A stretch of 44,980 nucleotides of DNA from an uncultured Myxococcales bacterium (lineage in GTDB: Bacteria > Myxococcota_A > Bradymonadia > UBA7976 > VGTA01), in contig CAKZRU010000092.1 of NCBI GenBank assembly GCA_937146725.1, positions 1 through 44,980 of the forward strand, given 5' to 3'. The translations under genes were made by a program, and so were the position numbers. Position 1 is the stretch's first letter. Every line of letters begins with the position of its first letter. The notes under the pieces were generated by a model. That model saw only the letters and a list, made by a program, of their open reading frames with translations. It was not told the DNA's origin and did not search any database. Shown piece after piece: positions 19,509 to 28,000 of the stretch.

Positions 19509-20106
19509 CCCCATCTGAGTCTTGGAACTCAATGCCCCAATTTTGATTGATTGATACTTCTCTTAGTCGGTTACGAGCTCTATGGAATCGACTTTTTAGC
19601 GCAGGAAGTGATAAGCCGGTCTCTTCAGAAATAGATTTGAGTGATAAACCTTCGACAAAGCGCTTAGCAAAAAGCTCTCGATCTCCATCTCTCAGTTCTC
19701 CTAATAGCTCATCGGTTTTATTCAAGAGTTCCTTATTAATCGTGACTTGATCCGGTTCTGGATCAGGGGCGATTGCATCTGATGGAAAAATCTCATCGGT
19801 AGGAATCATGCGTTTTTCACGACGATGCTTAAGTAAGGCTGTATTCACCACAATCCGTGAAATCCAAGAGTTTAGACGAGACTCTGATCTGAATTGGTCA
19901 ATACGTCTTAACACCTGTACACAAGCCTCTTGGGTAATATCTTCAGCAAGTACTCGATTGCGAGTCACTTTCAAAGCTAAGTGATACATTTGTTGGTAAT
20001 GTGCTTCAATGAGTTGGTTGAGCGCTTGCTTTGAACCAGCTTGAGCTTCCTTAACTAGGCGAGATTCTTCATCAGGCGTGAGTAATTTTACTTTTCGGAT
20101 AATCAT
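19498..20106 (-). CDS. ECF-type RNA polymerase sigma factor
   Basis: Sigma-70 family, extracytoplasmic-function group, 202 residues. Region 2 (about residues 25-95) includes ALNQLIEAHYQQMYHLALKV, AEDITQEACVQVLRRIDQF and SRLNSWISRIVVNTALLKHR. Region 4 (about 135-190) has the helix-turn-helix LSLKSISEETGLSLPALKSR followed by FHRARNRLR. An acidic Pro-rich linker (DAIAPDPEPDQ) joins them. No anti-sigma gene is adjacent on the same strand, so its control is unclear. The 3' end overlaps the DUF4476 gene. The promoter at 20179-20207 and its TTGTACAA boxes suggest tight, possibly self-linked regulation. Confidence 0.94.
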   Translation of the reverse strand: MIIRKVKLLTPDEESRLVKEAQAGSKQALNQLIEAHYQQMYHLALKVTRNRVLAEDITQEACVQVLRRIDQFRSESRLNSWISRIVVNTALLKHRREKRMIPTDEIFPSDAIAPDPEPDQVTINKELLNKTDELLGELRDGDRELFAKRFVEGLSLKSISEETGLSLPALKSRFHRARNRLREVSINQNWGIEFQDSDGVSA

Positions 20107-20157
20107 AGGACCTCACTTTAAACACTTAAGTATGATTTTATTAAGTGTGTGCACTTG

Positions 20158-20176
20158 TTGTACAAAGGTTGTACAG
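20158..20176. promoter_or_regulatory. Two TTGTACAA-type boxes one helical turn apart
   Basis: TTGTACAA at 20158-20165 and TTGTACAG at 20169-20176, centres 11 bp apart. They cover the expected transcript start of the sigma factor gene just downstream of its -10 box, the usual place for repressor operators. Confidence 0.6.
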
Positions 20177-20178
20177 GT

Positions 20179-20207
20179 ACTCTATGTTCTAAAATAGGAG
20201 CTGTCAA
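20179..20207 (-). promoter_or_regulatory. Sigma-70-type promoter of the ECF sigma factor gene
   Basis: On the minus strand TTGACA (20207-20202), a 17-base spacer and TAGAGT (20184-20179). The -35 is perfect and the -10 matches 4 of 6. It gives a leader of roughly 65 bases. Confidence 0.65.
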
Positions 20208-20223
20208 TAGCTTAGTCTAATGT

Positions 20224-20231
20224 TTGTACAA
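20224..20231. promoter_or_regulatory. Third TTGTACAA box, upstream of the sigma factor promoter
   Basis: Perfect palindrome TTGTACAA; its centre is 55 bp (five 11-bp turns) from the nearest box of the downstream pair, on the other side of the -35/-10 region. Confidence 0.55.
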
Positions 20232-20451
20232 CTTTTTTATTTTCGGTGCAGTAAAGCAGAACAACTCATATAAGTATCTAGTTAATAAAGACTTGCTTCG
20301 ATACTGAGCCTTTGCTGTAAAACAAGCATTTAATCAGTTAACGAAATGATAAACACTAAGATACAAAGTTTGTACAAAGTTGAACAAGGAATCAGTAAGC
20401 TGAATATAAGGAAATTAAGAAGTAGCTGTTACTACACCTATTTATAACCGG
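20232..20451. other. Gene-free AT-rich stretch with a fourth TTGTACAA box
   Basis: Part of the 345-base gap between the sigma factor and CoA-transferase genes. It contains another perfect TTGTACAA at 20370-20377, followed by a near copy GTTGAACAA at 20379-20387. No ORF with a start site and no clear terminator for the CoA-transferase gene was found. Confidence 0.5.
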
Positions 20452-21201
20452 TTATATTCGGGGACGAGTGGTTTTATACTCGATAATATCTTCGTAATTT
20501 GCACCTTGAAAGATACGTTGAACAAACAAGCCAGGTAAATGAATGTCTTCTGGAGCAAGTTCACCAGTAGGCACAAGGTGATCAACTTCAACAATCGTTG
20601 TTTTGGCAGCCATTGCCATTTGTGGACTAAAGTTTCGGGCAGTTCCTTTAAATCTAAGATTACCAAAAGCATCACCATACTCAGCTCTAATAATGGCAAA
20701 ATCGGCTTTAAGTGGGCTTTCAAACAGATAGCGCTTACCGTCTATTTCTCTAACTTCTCGGCCTTCAGCAATGATCGTGCCCACCCCTGTAGGTGTGTAA
20801 AAACCGCCGATGCCAGCTCCACCTGCTCGAATACGTTCAGCCAAGGTTCCCTGAGGATTGAGTTCCACTTCTACTTCACCGGCAAGCATTTGTGCTTCTA
20901 AGTCAGGATTACCGCCGACAAAACTACAAACGACCTTTTTTACTTGTCTAGACTGTAAAAGAACGGCGAGGCCACGCCCTTGATTGCCACAATTATTACT
21001 GATGATTGTCAGCTCTTTTACTTGGCTGTCCCTTAATTGACGTATGCAATTTTCGGCATTGCCACATAAGCCAAAACCTCCGGACATAACTCGAGCACCA
21101 TCAAAAATATCATGAAGGGCTTCTGCTGCATTGTTAAAGACTTTAGTACTCAAATGATTGCTCTTTCTTAGCTGTGATCTATGTTTTGACATCTTTATCA
21201 T
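20452..21201 (-). CDS. 3-oxoacid CoA-transferase subunit A (orphan)
   Basis: Alpha subunit of a class I CoA-transferase (succinyl-CoA:3-oxoacid type). Landmarks are VMSGGFGLCGNAENCIR, the glycine-rich SFVGGNPDLEAQML, GAGIGGFYTPTGVGT and the C-terminal TGELAPEDIHLPG. Length (249) is normal for a separate alpha subunit. In this family the catalytic glutamate sits in the beta subunit, and no beta-subunit gene occurs next to it or anywhere in the window, so the partner must be encoded elsewhere. It follows the aminotransferase gene by 20 bases and is surely co-transcribed. Start uncertain: ATG at 21201 or 21192, neither with a strong ribosome site. Confidence 0.92.
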   Translation of the reverse strand: MIKMSKHRSQLRKSNHLSTKVFNNAAEALHDIFDGARVMSGGFGLCGNAENCIRQLRDSQVKELTIISNNCGNQGRGLAVLLQSRQVKKVVCSFVGGNPDLEAQMLAGEVEVELNPQGTLAERIRAGGAGIGGFYTPTGVGTIIAEGREVREIDGKRYLFESPLKADFAIIRAEYGDAFGNLRFKGTARNFSPQMAMAAKTTIVEVDHLVPTGELAPEDIHLPGLFVQRIFQGANYEDIIEYKTTRPRI

Positions 21202-21221
21202 AAGTTTTGATCAAGTAGAGT

Positions 21222-22553
21222 TTAGGTTAAATGCTGTTGCACACAGTTTAAAATAAGATCTAAGCCCTCTTGCAACTCTGTTCGCTTAATACAGAGCGGT
21301 GGGGTAATAAAGAGTAAACGCCCTTTGAGTAAGATATGTATTTTATGCTCATATAAAGACTTTTTTAAAGCCAAAAGCGCTTCTTCGGTGCAATGATCTG
21401 CAAACTCTAAAGTGCCGAATAAACCTAAACAACGGCTATGACCATACCAAGAGTATGTTGACCAACTTGCAAGTTGCTTCCTTAAGTATTCACCTTGTTC
21501 TTTAGCATTTTCGATTAAATTATCCTCTTGATAAGCCTGTATTGTAGCGACCGCAGTTGCACAGGAAATGGGATGGGCATAGCTGGTGAGCCCACACCAT
21601 AAAATCTCGTCATTAAAGCGTTTGGCAAGTGATTGGCGAATTCCCAAAACGCCTAAGGGAGCATAGCCACTTGTTACACCTTTAGCCATCGTGATCATAT
21701 CCGGAACAACATTCCAATGATCAACCGCAAACCATTTTCCTGTACGTCCAAAACCACTAAAAACCTCATCGGCAATGAGTAATATACCGTATTTATCACA
21801 AATCTCTCTGAGCTTTGGCCAATAGTCCGGAGGCGGAATAAAACCACCATTTGATCCGGTCACTCCCTCAGCAAAGATAGCGGCGATCGTTTCCGGCCCC
21901 TCCATTTCGATAATATGCTCAATACTCGTTGCGCATTGTAGAGCGCAAGAGTCAGGTTTAAGACCATATGGACAACGATAGCAGTAGGGATCTTCTGCTC
22001 TTAAAACCCCCCAAAGACCAGGCTCAAATGGTCTTCGTCGTGGGTCTCCGGTCAATGAAAGAGCTCCCATAGAAGCGCCATGATAACTGCGACGACGAGC
22101 AATCACTTTTTTGCGACCGGTTAAAAGGCGAGCAATCTTATAGGCATTTTCAATGGCCTCTGCACCCGATAGGCAAAGGAAGAACTTATTAATATCTCCT
22201 GGACTCACTTGGGCCAAGAGTTCTCCTAGTTTGGCCTTAGCCTCAAACACGGCCGCCGGGTGGGCACAGGCAAGTTGATCGGCCTGTGCTTTGATCGCTT
22301 CGATCACCCTAGAGTCTTGATGGCCTAGATTACAGTTAAAAACTTGGCTTTCAAAATCAAACCATCTTTCTCCAGACTCACCATAAAAAAATGCCCCCTG
22401 CCCACCACTGATTGGAATCGGAGTGGCTTGGTTTTGAGCGCTCCATGTATAAAAAACATGTTGAGCTTGACGTTGTTTGAGCGATGTCAAGTCTGATGCT
22501 GTATTCACCCCATCATTAGAGGATTCAGTGATTGTTGAAGACTGCTGAGTCAT
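21222..22553 (-). CDS. Class III PLP-dependent aminotransferase
   Basis: Fold-type I omega-aminotransferase of 443 residues. The PLP lysine is K291 in MAKGVTSGYAPLG. Other class III signatures are FFLCLSGAEAIENAYKIAR, RRRSYHGASMGALSLTG and the PLP-ring aspartate in LLIADEVFSGFGRTGKW. A Cys-rich insert (DPYCYRCPYGL with two further Cys at about 190-215) resembles that seen in taurine/beta-alanine type transaminases. The amino donor cannot be told from sequence. It pairs in an operon with a CoA-transferase subunit; amine-to-oxoacid conversion followed by CoA activation is a plausible catabolic order. AAGGT lies 8 bases before the ATG. Confidence 0.93.
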   Translation of the reverse strand: MTQQSSTITESSNDGVNTASDLTSLKQRQAQHVFYTWSAQNQATPIPISGGQGAFFYGESGERWFDFESQVFNCNLGHQDSRVIEAIKAQADQLACAHPAAVFEAKAKLGELLAQVSPGDINKFFLCLSGAEAIENAYKIARLLTGRKKVIARRRSYHGASMGALSLTGDPRRRPFEPGLWGVLRAEDPYCYRCPYGLKPDSCALQCATSIEHIIEMEGPETIAAIFAEGVTGSNGGFIPPPDYWPKLREICDKYGILLIADEVFSGFGRTGKWFAVDHWNVVPDMITMAKGVTSGYAPLGVLGIRQSLAKRFNDEILWCGLTSYAHPISCATAVATIQAYQEDNLIENAKEQGEYLRKQLASWSTYSWYGHSRCLGLFGTLEFADHCTEEALLALKKSLYEHKIHILLKGRLLFITPPLCIKRTELQEGLDLILNCVQQHLT

Positions 22554-22836
22554 AAATATACCTTGAGATTGTTAAACTTGGTCAAGCCAAGAAAAAATAA
22601 CACCTGTTTTAAGAGTACTCTTACTCACTAGAGTCTGAGCCGTTTCTAGGCTAAAACTCAACCAAATAAATCAAAACTTTGTGTCAACATTGTTTTGCTT
22701 TAAGTTTATGAGTGTTTTAATAAACAAAGTGTTGGACTAAATATTTAGTCTATCTTTATGGTGATCTATCTTTTTAAGGGTGATCCATTGTTCAAGGCCA
22801 TTTAAAGCTTTCAAAGCCCCGAGAAGGGTATAATTT

Positions 22837-23424
22837 ATGTCTGATTCCCAAAATAACACAGAGATGCAAGAACTTGAGCCAGTGAGAATACTGACTTTGG
22901 AAGACGAGTCCGGAGCTAAATTGCCGGTGGAAGTTGTCGTTGAGATCGAACAAGATGGTGAAGTTTATGTCTTGCTCACACCTGCTGAACCATTAGTTAT
23001 GGTTTTACGTGAAGATAAAAACGATGAAGATGCCGCCTTGGAAGCTTTGGACAGTGATGAGTTTCAAGCGGTTAAAAAACACATCCATGATGCGCTCATC
23101 CAGCATAATGTCAGTATCAATGTAAAGGGCGAAGAATTCGTATTGGTGGGCGAGCCAGAAGAATCTTTCTATGCTGAATGCGATGTCATGGAAATTGAAG
23201 AAGCCGATGGCGCTGCAGAATATTTGGTTTTGGTCGAAGTCGATGATGGTAGCGCTCGTTATTTGGTCGTTATGCCCATTGAGCCTGCACTTTATCCCGG
23301 ACTTTTGACCAGCGACAGTGAAGCTAGACTTTTAAGTGATGCTGAACTTGAAAAAGTCGAAAGTCTTTTCAGTGAAGTTCTTTCAGAGTGGGCTGAAGCA
23401 GACGAGGAAGATGAAGAAGCTTAA
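22837..23424 (+). CDS. Acidic protein with duplicated DUF3727/DUF1292-like domain
   Basis: A 195-residue, strongly acidic cytoplasmic protein without signal peptide. It contains two similar halves. The first has VEVVVEIEQDGEVYVLLTPA followed by LEALDSDEFQAVKKHI. The second has LVLVEVDDGSARYLVVMPIE followed by LLSDAELEKVESLFSEV. The strand pattern and the 'LEDESG...LPVEVV' opening recall DUF3727/DUF1292 proteins, whose role is unknown. The C-terminus is a run of Glu/Asp/Ala. A GAAGGG site precedes the ATG. It converges on the next lipoprotein gene with a 10-base gap. Confidence 0.82.
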   Translation: MSDSQNNTEMQELEPVRILTLEDESGAKLPVEVVVEIEQDGEVYVLLTPAEPLVMVLREDKNDEDAALEALDSDEFQAVKKHIHDALIQHNVSINVKGEEFVLVGEPEESFYAECDVMEIEEADGAAEYLVLVEVDDGSARYLVVMPIEPALYPGLLTSDSEARLLSDAELEKVESLFSEVLSEWAEADEEDEEA

Positions 23425-23434
23425 GCTAAACAAC

Positions 23435-24499
23435 TTACTCTTCATCAAGTCCATCTAATAAGCTGTCGTCTTCATCGGCAGGTGTTTCAGGCTCGGGCGC
23501 CCAAAAGCGACCTAGCTCAAGCTGGTTACGATGTCCCTTGTCTTTGGTCCAATAGCGATCTGATAAAAATTGCAATTGGGCAGCTGATGTCTCATCGAGT
23601 AGTCGCCAAGCTTTGGCCGGTGGTGTTTGCTTTCTAGACTGGGCAAAATCAGTAATGACTTTTTTAACTTGGGTATCATCACCAAGAGCCAAAGCTGTGA
23701 ATGCATATACTGAGTCAACTAGACGAACACCCGCTTTACGACCAATAGCAGCACTTTCTTCAAGGCGCTTATATACAACCTCTTTAAGTTGATCTGCTGC
23801 AATTTCTTTAGGGGCTGAGTTTGGTACACCCACCCACACCGCTGACTCTAAAGCCATGGGCATACCCCACCAAGTTTTGTTATCAAGGCATTTTGTTTGT
23901 CGAGCGACCTTGCGCGGTACATCTGTCGGTACATTTACCATCACTCCAGAAGCACGGTCATTTTGGACAGCTAATAATCCACCCATCATGCCCAAGAGTA
24001 AAACGAGTTGGTCATCAGCGTTTTTTACTTTGGCACAGTCTTCGCCAAAGAGTCGTTGCATACGAAGATAGGCATTATAATACCGTAAAGCGACCACACC
24101 ATGGGCTCTTTTTTGTGCAACCAAAGCATCTTTATACTCGCTCGCATTTGCACTACGCTCGGCTCTGAGTGCTCTTAACTCAGCTTCCCAAACCACTTGT
24201 TCAGCACAAAGGGCAGCCGTCATAAAAGTAGGAATCGCCGCCATATCAGGGCGGTCGGAGACTCGCTCAAAAGAAAGCAGAAAAGGGCCCATAGAGGCGC
24301 CCATTTCACAAGCCATACTTAAATCTTGAGTACCTAAAACATACGGGGATAAATGCTTTACAGTATATTCAGACATGACATTACCGGTCATCCCATGGAT
24401 GGAACAAGCACTAATACTCAAAGAAACACAACTGATCAGTAAGAGGATTCTTATTTTTTGTCTAATGATATTAAATAAATAGTACGAATCGAGTTTCAT
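23435..24499 (-). CDS. Lipoprotein of unknown function
   Basis: A 354-residue protein with a signal peptide and lipobox SISAC (Cys near residue 32). The rest is mostly helical with six or so scattered Cys (SMACEMGAS, AALCAEQVVWEAELRALRAE, GEDCAKV, TKCLDNKTWWG), a Met/Gly/Leu-rich segment near residue 170 (LLLGMMGGLLAVQNDRASG) and an acidic tail. The helical pairing is faintly reminiscent of TPR-type periplasmic proteins, but I do not recognise the family. It lies just downstream of the tRNA-Leu terminator, so it needs its own promoter. AGGAT lies 8 bases before the ATG. Confidence 0.82.
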   Translation of the reverse strand: MKLDSYYLFNIIRQKIRILLLISCVSLSISACSIHGMTGNVMSEYTVKHLSPYVLGTQDLSMACEMGASMGPFLLSFERVSDRPDMAAIPTFMTAALCAEQVVWEAELRALRAERSANASEYKDALVAQKRAHGVVALRYYNAYLRMQRLFGEDCAKVKNADDQLVLLLGMMGGLLAVQNDRASGVMVNVPTDVPRKVARQTKCLDNKTWWGMPMALESAVWVGVPNSAPKEIAADQLKEVVYKRLEESAAIGRKAGVRLVDSVYAFTALALGDDTQVKKVITDFAQSRKQTPPAKAWRLLDETSAAQLQFLSDRYWTKDKGHRNQLELGRFWAPEPETPADEDDSLLDGLDEE

Positions 24500-24530
24500 G
24501 GTGAATATCCTGTGTTTTACGAACTAAAAA

Positions 24531-24562
24531 TACAAAAAAGCCCAGTCTTTCGACCGGGCTTT
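24531..24562 (-). terminator. Intrinsic terminator of tRNA-Leu
   Basis: On the minus strand an 11-bp stem (AAAGCCCGGTC / GACTGGGCTTT, one G-U pair) with a GAAA tetraloop is followed by T-rich sequence. It begins 3 bases past the tRNA 3' end. Confidence 0.93.
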
Positions 24563-24564
24563 GA

Positions 24565-24649
24565 TGCGTAGAGGGGGAATCGAACCCCCACGCCCTTAAC
24601 GGGCACTAGGCCCTCAACCTAGCGCGTCTACCAATTCCGCCACCTACGC
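24565..24649 (-). tRNA. tRNA-Leu (anticodon GAG)
   Basis: An 85-nt cloverleaf of class II type. The acceptor GCGTAGG pairs with TCTACGC with one G-U, and the discriminator base is A. D-arm, anticodon stem CTAGG/CCTAG with loop TTGAGGG (anticodon GAG, reading CUC/CUU), a long variable arm (TGCCCGTTAAGGGCG region) and the T-arm GGGGGTTCGATTCCCCC are all present. The 3' CCA is not encoded (TCA follows), so it must be added enzymatically. Confidence 0.97.
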
Positions 24650-24662
24650 TGAGAATAGAAAG

Positions 24663-24691
24663 GTTTTACTTTAGTTTATCATTTAGGTCAA
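24663..24691 (-). promoter_or_regulatory. Promoter of tRNA-Leu
   Basis: On the minus strand TTGACC (24691-24686), exact 17-base spacer, TAAAAC (24668-24663), about 14 bases before the mature 5' end of the tRNA. Confidence 0.7.
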
Positions 24692-25004
24692 AGCTTTTTT
24701 TTTACTTGGTCAGAAAAAACAAAGACGAGATAAACAAATTATTTATGCGAAAGGTATTCCACATATTTATGAATGTAGACCGTGGAGAGTCTTATTCAGT
24801 GATTCTGTCCTTGGTTAAGGTTTGATTTAGCTGTGTCTAGTATGATCTAGAAGTTAGCAAAGAAATGTGTTTCGTATGTAGCTGGTTTTTGTTCATCATC
24901 ATTCATAGATGAAGGCTTGCTTTCTGATCTATGAGTGCTAACCTAATTTTAGGTTAAGTAAACGCTTAGCGTTGATCAATGCTATCATAAAGGTCTAAGA
25001 ACCC
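24692..25004. other. Gene-free stretch upstream of the pseudokinase gene
   Basis: About 310 AT-rich bases. It must hold the promoter of the 25005 gene, but I see only isolated hexamers (TTGATT near 24823, TATGAT near 24841, too close together). No ORF, RNA or terminator was recognised. Confidence 0.4.
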
Positions 25005-28000
25005 ATGAGTACAATGTTACAGCCACATCTTTTGTTACAAGAACAAATCAAAGGCCGCTTTCTCCCTACTTCCCTTAATAATCGTTCTGAAATCGCGCTG
25101 ACCTTTAGTGCGATGGACCAGCAAAATCGACGTCCGGTGATTTTAAAGTATTACCAACAAAACGAACATCGGGAGATTCAAGATCAGATCCAACGAGGAG
25201 TTATGCAACATGCTCAGCTCCGATCGGACTATATTGTCCCTCTGATCGACTTTGGGGTACATGGGCAGTATGGTGGGGTTTGGTGTGTGTTAAGCCGAGA
25301 GGAAGCACCCAACTTAACCCGCTTTGTTAAGGCAAAGGACGGTTTAGATGCTCAAACAACTTGCGAGATATTAATTGGATTGTGTGAGGCCTTGGCTCCC
25401 TTGCATGCGGAAGCTAAGATTCATGGAAACATCAAGCCAAATAATATTTTTGTGAAAGAGCGTTCCAACTTAGGGTTGCAAGTTCTTATTTCCGATATAT
25501 TGGGAGCAAATCTCTGCGGCGTTCACAAAGCGAACGGTCAGCGTGTTACCTATAATGACCCTAGTTTTTTTACGTATGAACAAGCTTCGGGTAAAACAAT
25601 AGATCAACAGACTGACTTAGGAGCCTTAGGTCTTTTGGCTTACTTTATGATCAACGCTCGTCTACCCTTTCAAGGACGGACCAACGATAAGATCTTAACT
25701 TCGGTAATCATTAGTAGTGGCCGAGTAAAAGTCAAAAAAGATGAAATTAAAGGCGGTCCAGAACAAAAAACAAAGCTTGCCAAGTTGATCAATCAATGCT
25801 TAGCCAAGCAAAGTAGCTCTCGTCCTAAAAGTTTAGAGTTCTTTAAAGCTTCGCTACAAGAGATCCAAAAGCTTGGGAGCGGTTCAAGTGCTATTCCCAA
25901 CTCCTCCTTAGATGCTTTGGGACAAGTAGGGGATTCAGGCTTCTCTATGCCTAATCTCACGCCTAATCATTCCTTAATGAATCCTTTAGGTTTTGGCCAA
26001 ACCCTTGGTTTTGATGCGATTACTGAGCAAACATTAAATCAATATCAAGCTGCACAAAACCAAGCTCCTAGCACTACGCCTTTACCGGCCTCTACTCCAT
26101 CACAGACTCCTCCTCCGCTACCTGCACAAGCAACCGGATCGCACAAAGCGATCATTACCGCACCTCCGGAAGGCTTTGAAGCAGAGTCTTTTGATTCTTT
26201 AGAGTCTTTTGATTCTTCACTTGCTTCAAGTTCTCAAATTTCTCAAAGTAATAGCAGTCGCGTAGAACATACTCTCATGGCAGCACCACATAGCCTTAAT
26301 AGTGGTAGCCAAACAATGATGGGTGGACTTTCCTTTGACCAGCTCCAAGAATTACAGGGAATGCAAATCCTAAATAGTTCAGAGCCTGAAGAAGTAGAAA
26401 CGCCTCAAAATGAGGTTTCTGATACGCTTAATCTTGCTGAAGATACACGACCACTTACTCGTGATGAGCTTGCCCAATTAGGCGTAAGGGAAGCCGAATC
26501 AACTGATGTGCCCGCTCAATCTGGTGCTCAAGATGAAGTTTGGGGAGACTTTAATGATTGGCAAGGTTTAGCTCCAGAGCAAAGTACAGCAATAGAAGTA
26601 ATGGGCCTAAGTTCTGATCATGAACAAAATCTAGCTAAATCTGATGTTCAGCAAAGTTTGGGTGAACTGAATGTAGATGAACTTGAGTTAGATATGTTGC
26701 TTGAACAGGCGGCGAGTGCACTTGCGAGTGAAATCGCTCCATCTAATGACCCTATTCAAGTCGGTGCTGAGCAAGCCAATTTAAGTCATGAAATAGATTC
26801 AAATGGGCCGGACACCTTATCTTCAGCCACCGAGGATATGCATCAGCTTGATTGGAATCAGCATTCAACCTTGTTTAATCAAGCTTTGGTCATTCCACAG
26901 CTTGAGATTGGTGAAACTAAGCAAGCAGAGCATGGTTTGAATCAAGCTTTACCTAATACTGAACAACACTCAGAAACACTCATCCAAACAATGAGTGATT
27001 TTGAGGCAACAGCTAAGATTAATGTAGCTCAAGATTTAGAAAGCCCAATATTTAATCAAAGTCTTTCAGATCGCTTTGAGGAAAATAGCCAAGGGATTGG
27101 TTCTCAAACCGTAGAAATAACTGATGCAATCGCATACCAAGCTATTGATTCTATCGATGAAAGCGGTTTTGAGATTCCGGAGTTATTTTCTTCGCCTGCT
27201 AGCAGTATTACTCCAGAGCGTATTACAGATGAGTTTGAGCTCACCGAGCGCTTGGAGCTTCCGGCTAATCTTGATGATCTTGGCATGGATGATGACTTTG
27301 CGGCTAAAGACGCCCGGATGTCAGGGTTATTTCCGATTCCTGATGGGATTAATCAGGAGCAAACCTATATTGAGACAGCACCACAAAAGTCTCGCATGGG
27401 TATCTTGGAAGGAAATGAACAACATTCTCCTATCCAAGAGCTTGATACCCAACTTGAATTTCAACGCCCTGAAGAAATATTCCCTGATGTACCCGAGTGG
27501 AGGTCATTGGTTGACTTGAAAGATAAACCTCGCGCTCTAAGCCAAGCCTTACTAAGTATTCCTCTGCCTTTATCAGGTCAATTATTACCTTTTTCACAGT
27601 TCCAACTCGAAATTGAAGGTAAGGAGCATGAAGAAGGCTTTTTTGTTGCGGGGCGTCCTACTCATACTCATGTGCCGGTGGTTTTAGAGCCAGAAGCTTT
27701 AGATTCCTTACAAGAATCGAATATGGTTTGGGAAGCTGTGGAGCAGTCTAGCGCAAGTCATTCCCAGAGTGATATTCACAGCCCACCACAACAAGCACAA
27801 CAGAGTAAAGCTGGGCTAAACCTAATGATTTTGATCTTAGTTTTACTCATGATGGGGATTGGTCTTGTACAATTTTCAGGGATGAGTCTAGAAGATTTAA
27901 GTGCCTTAGTGAATGGTGGGCAATATGATATTCAGCCACAGACTACAAGGTCGATGCAGCCTAGTCCTCCCCAGAAACTGACGACAATTAAGTCGAAAGA

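Noticed and set aside
22829..22834. Perfect TATAAT just before the ATG at 22837
   Set aside because: It would start transcription inside the gene, has no -35 partner at the right distance, and the gene has a normal ribosome site overlapping this position.
24565..24649. tRNA-Leu as a possible integration site of a mobile element
   Set aside because: No integrase, no repeated tRNA 3' end and normal flanking genes with the tRNA's own promoter and terminator.
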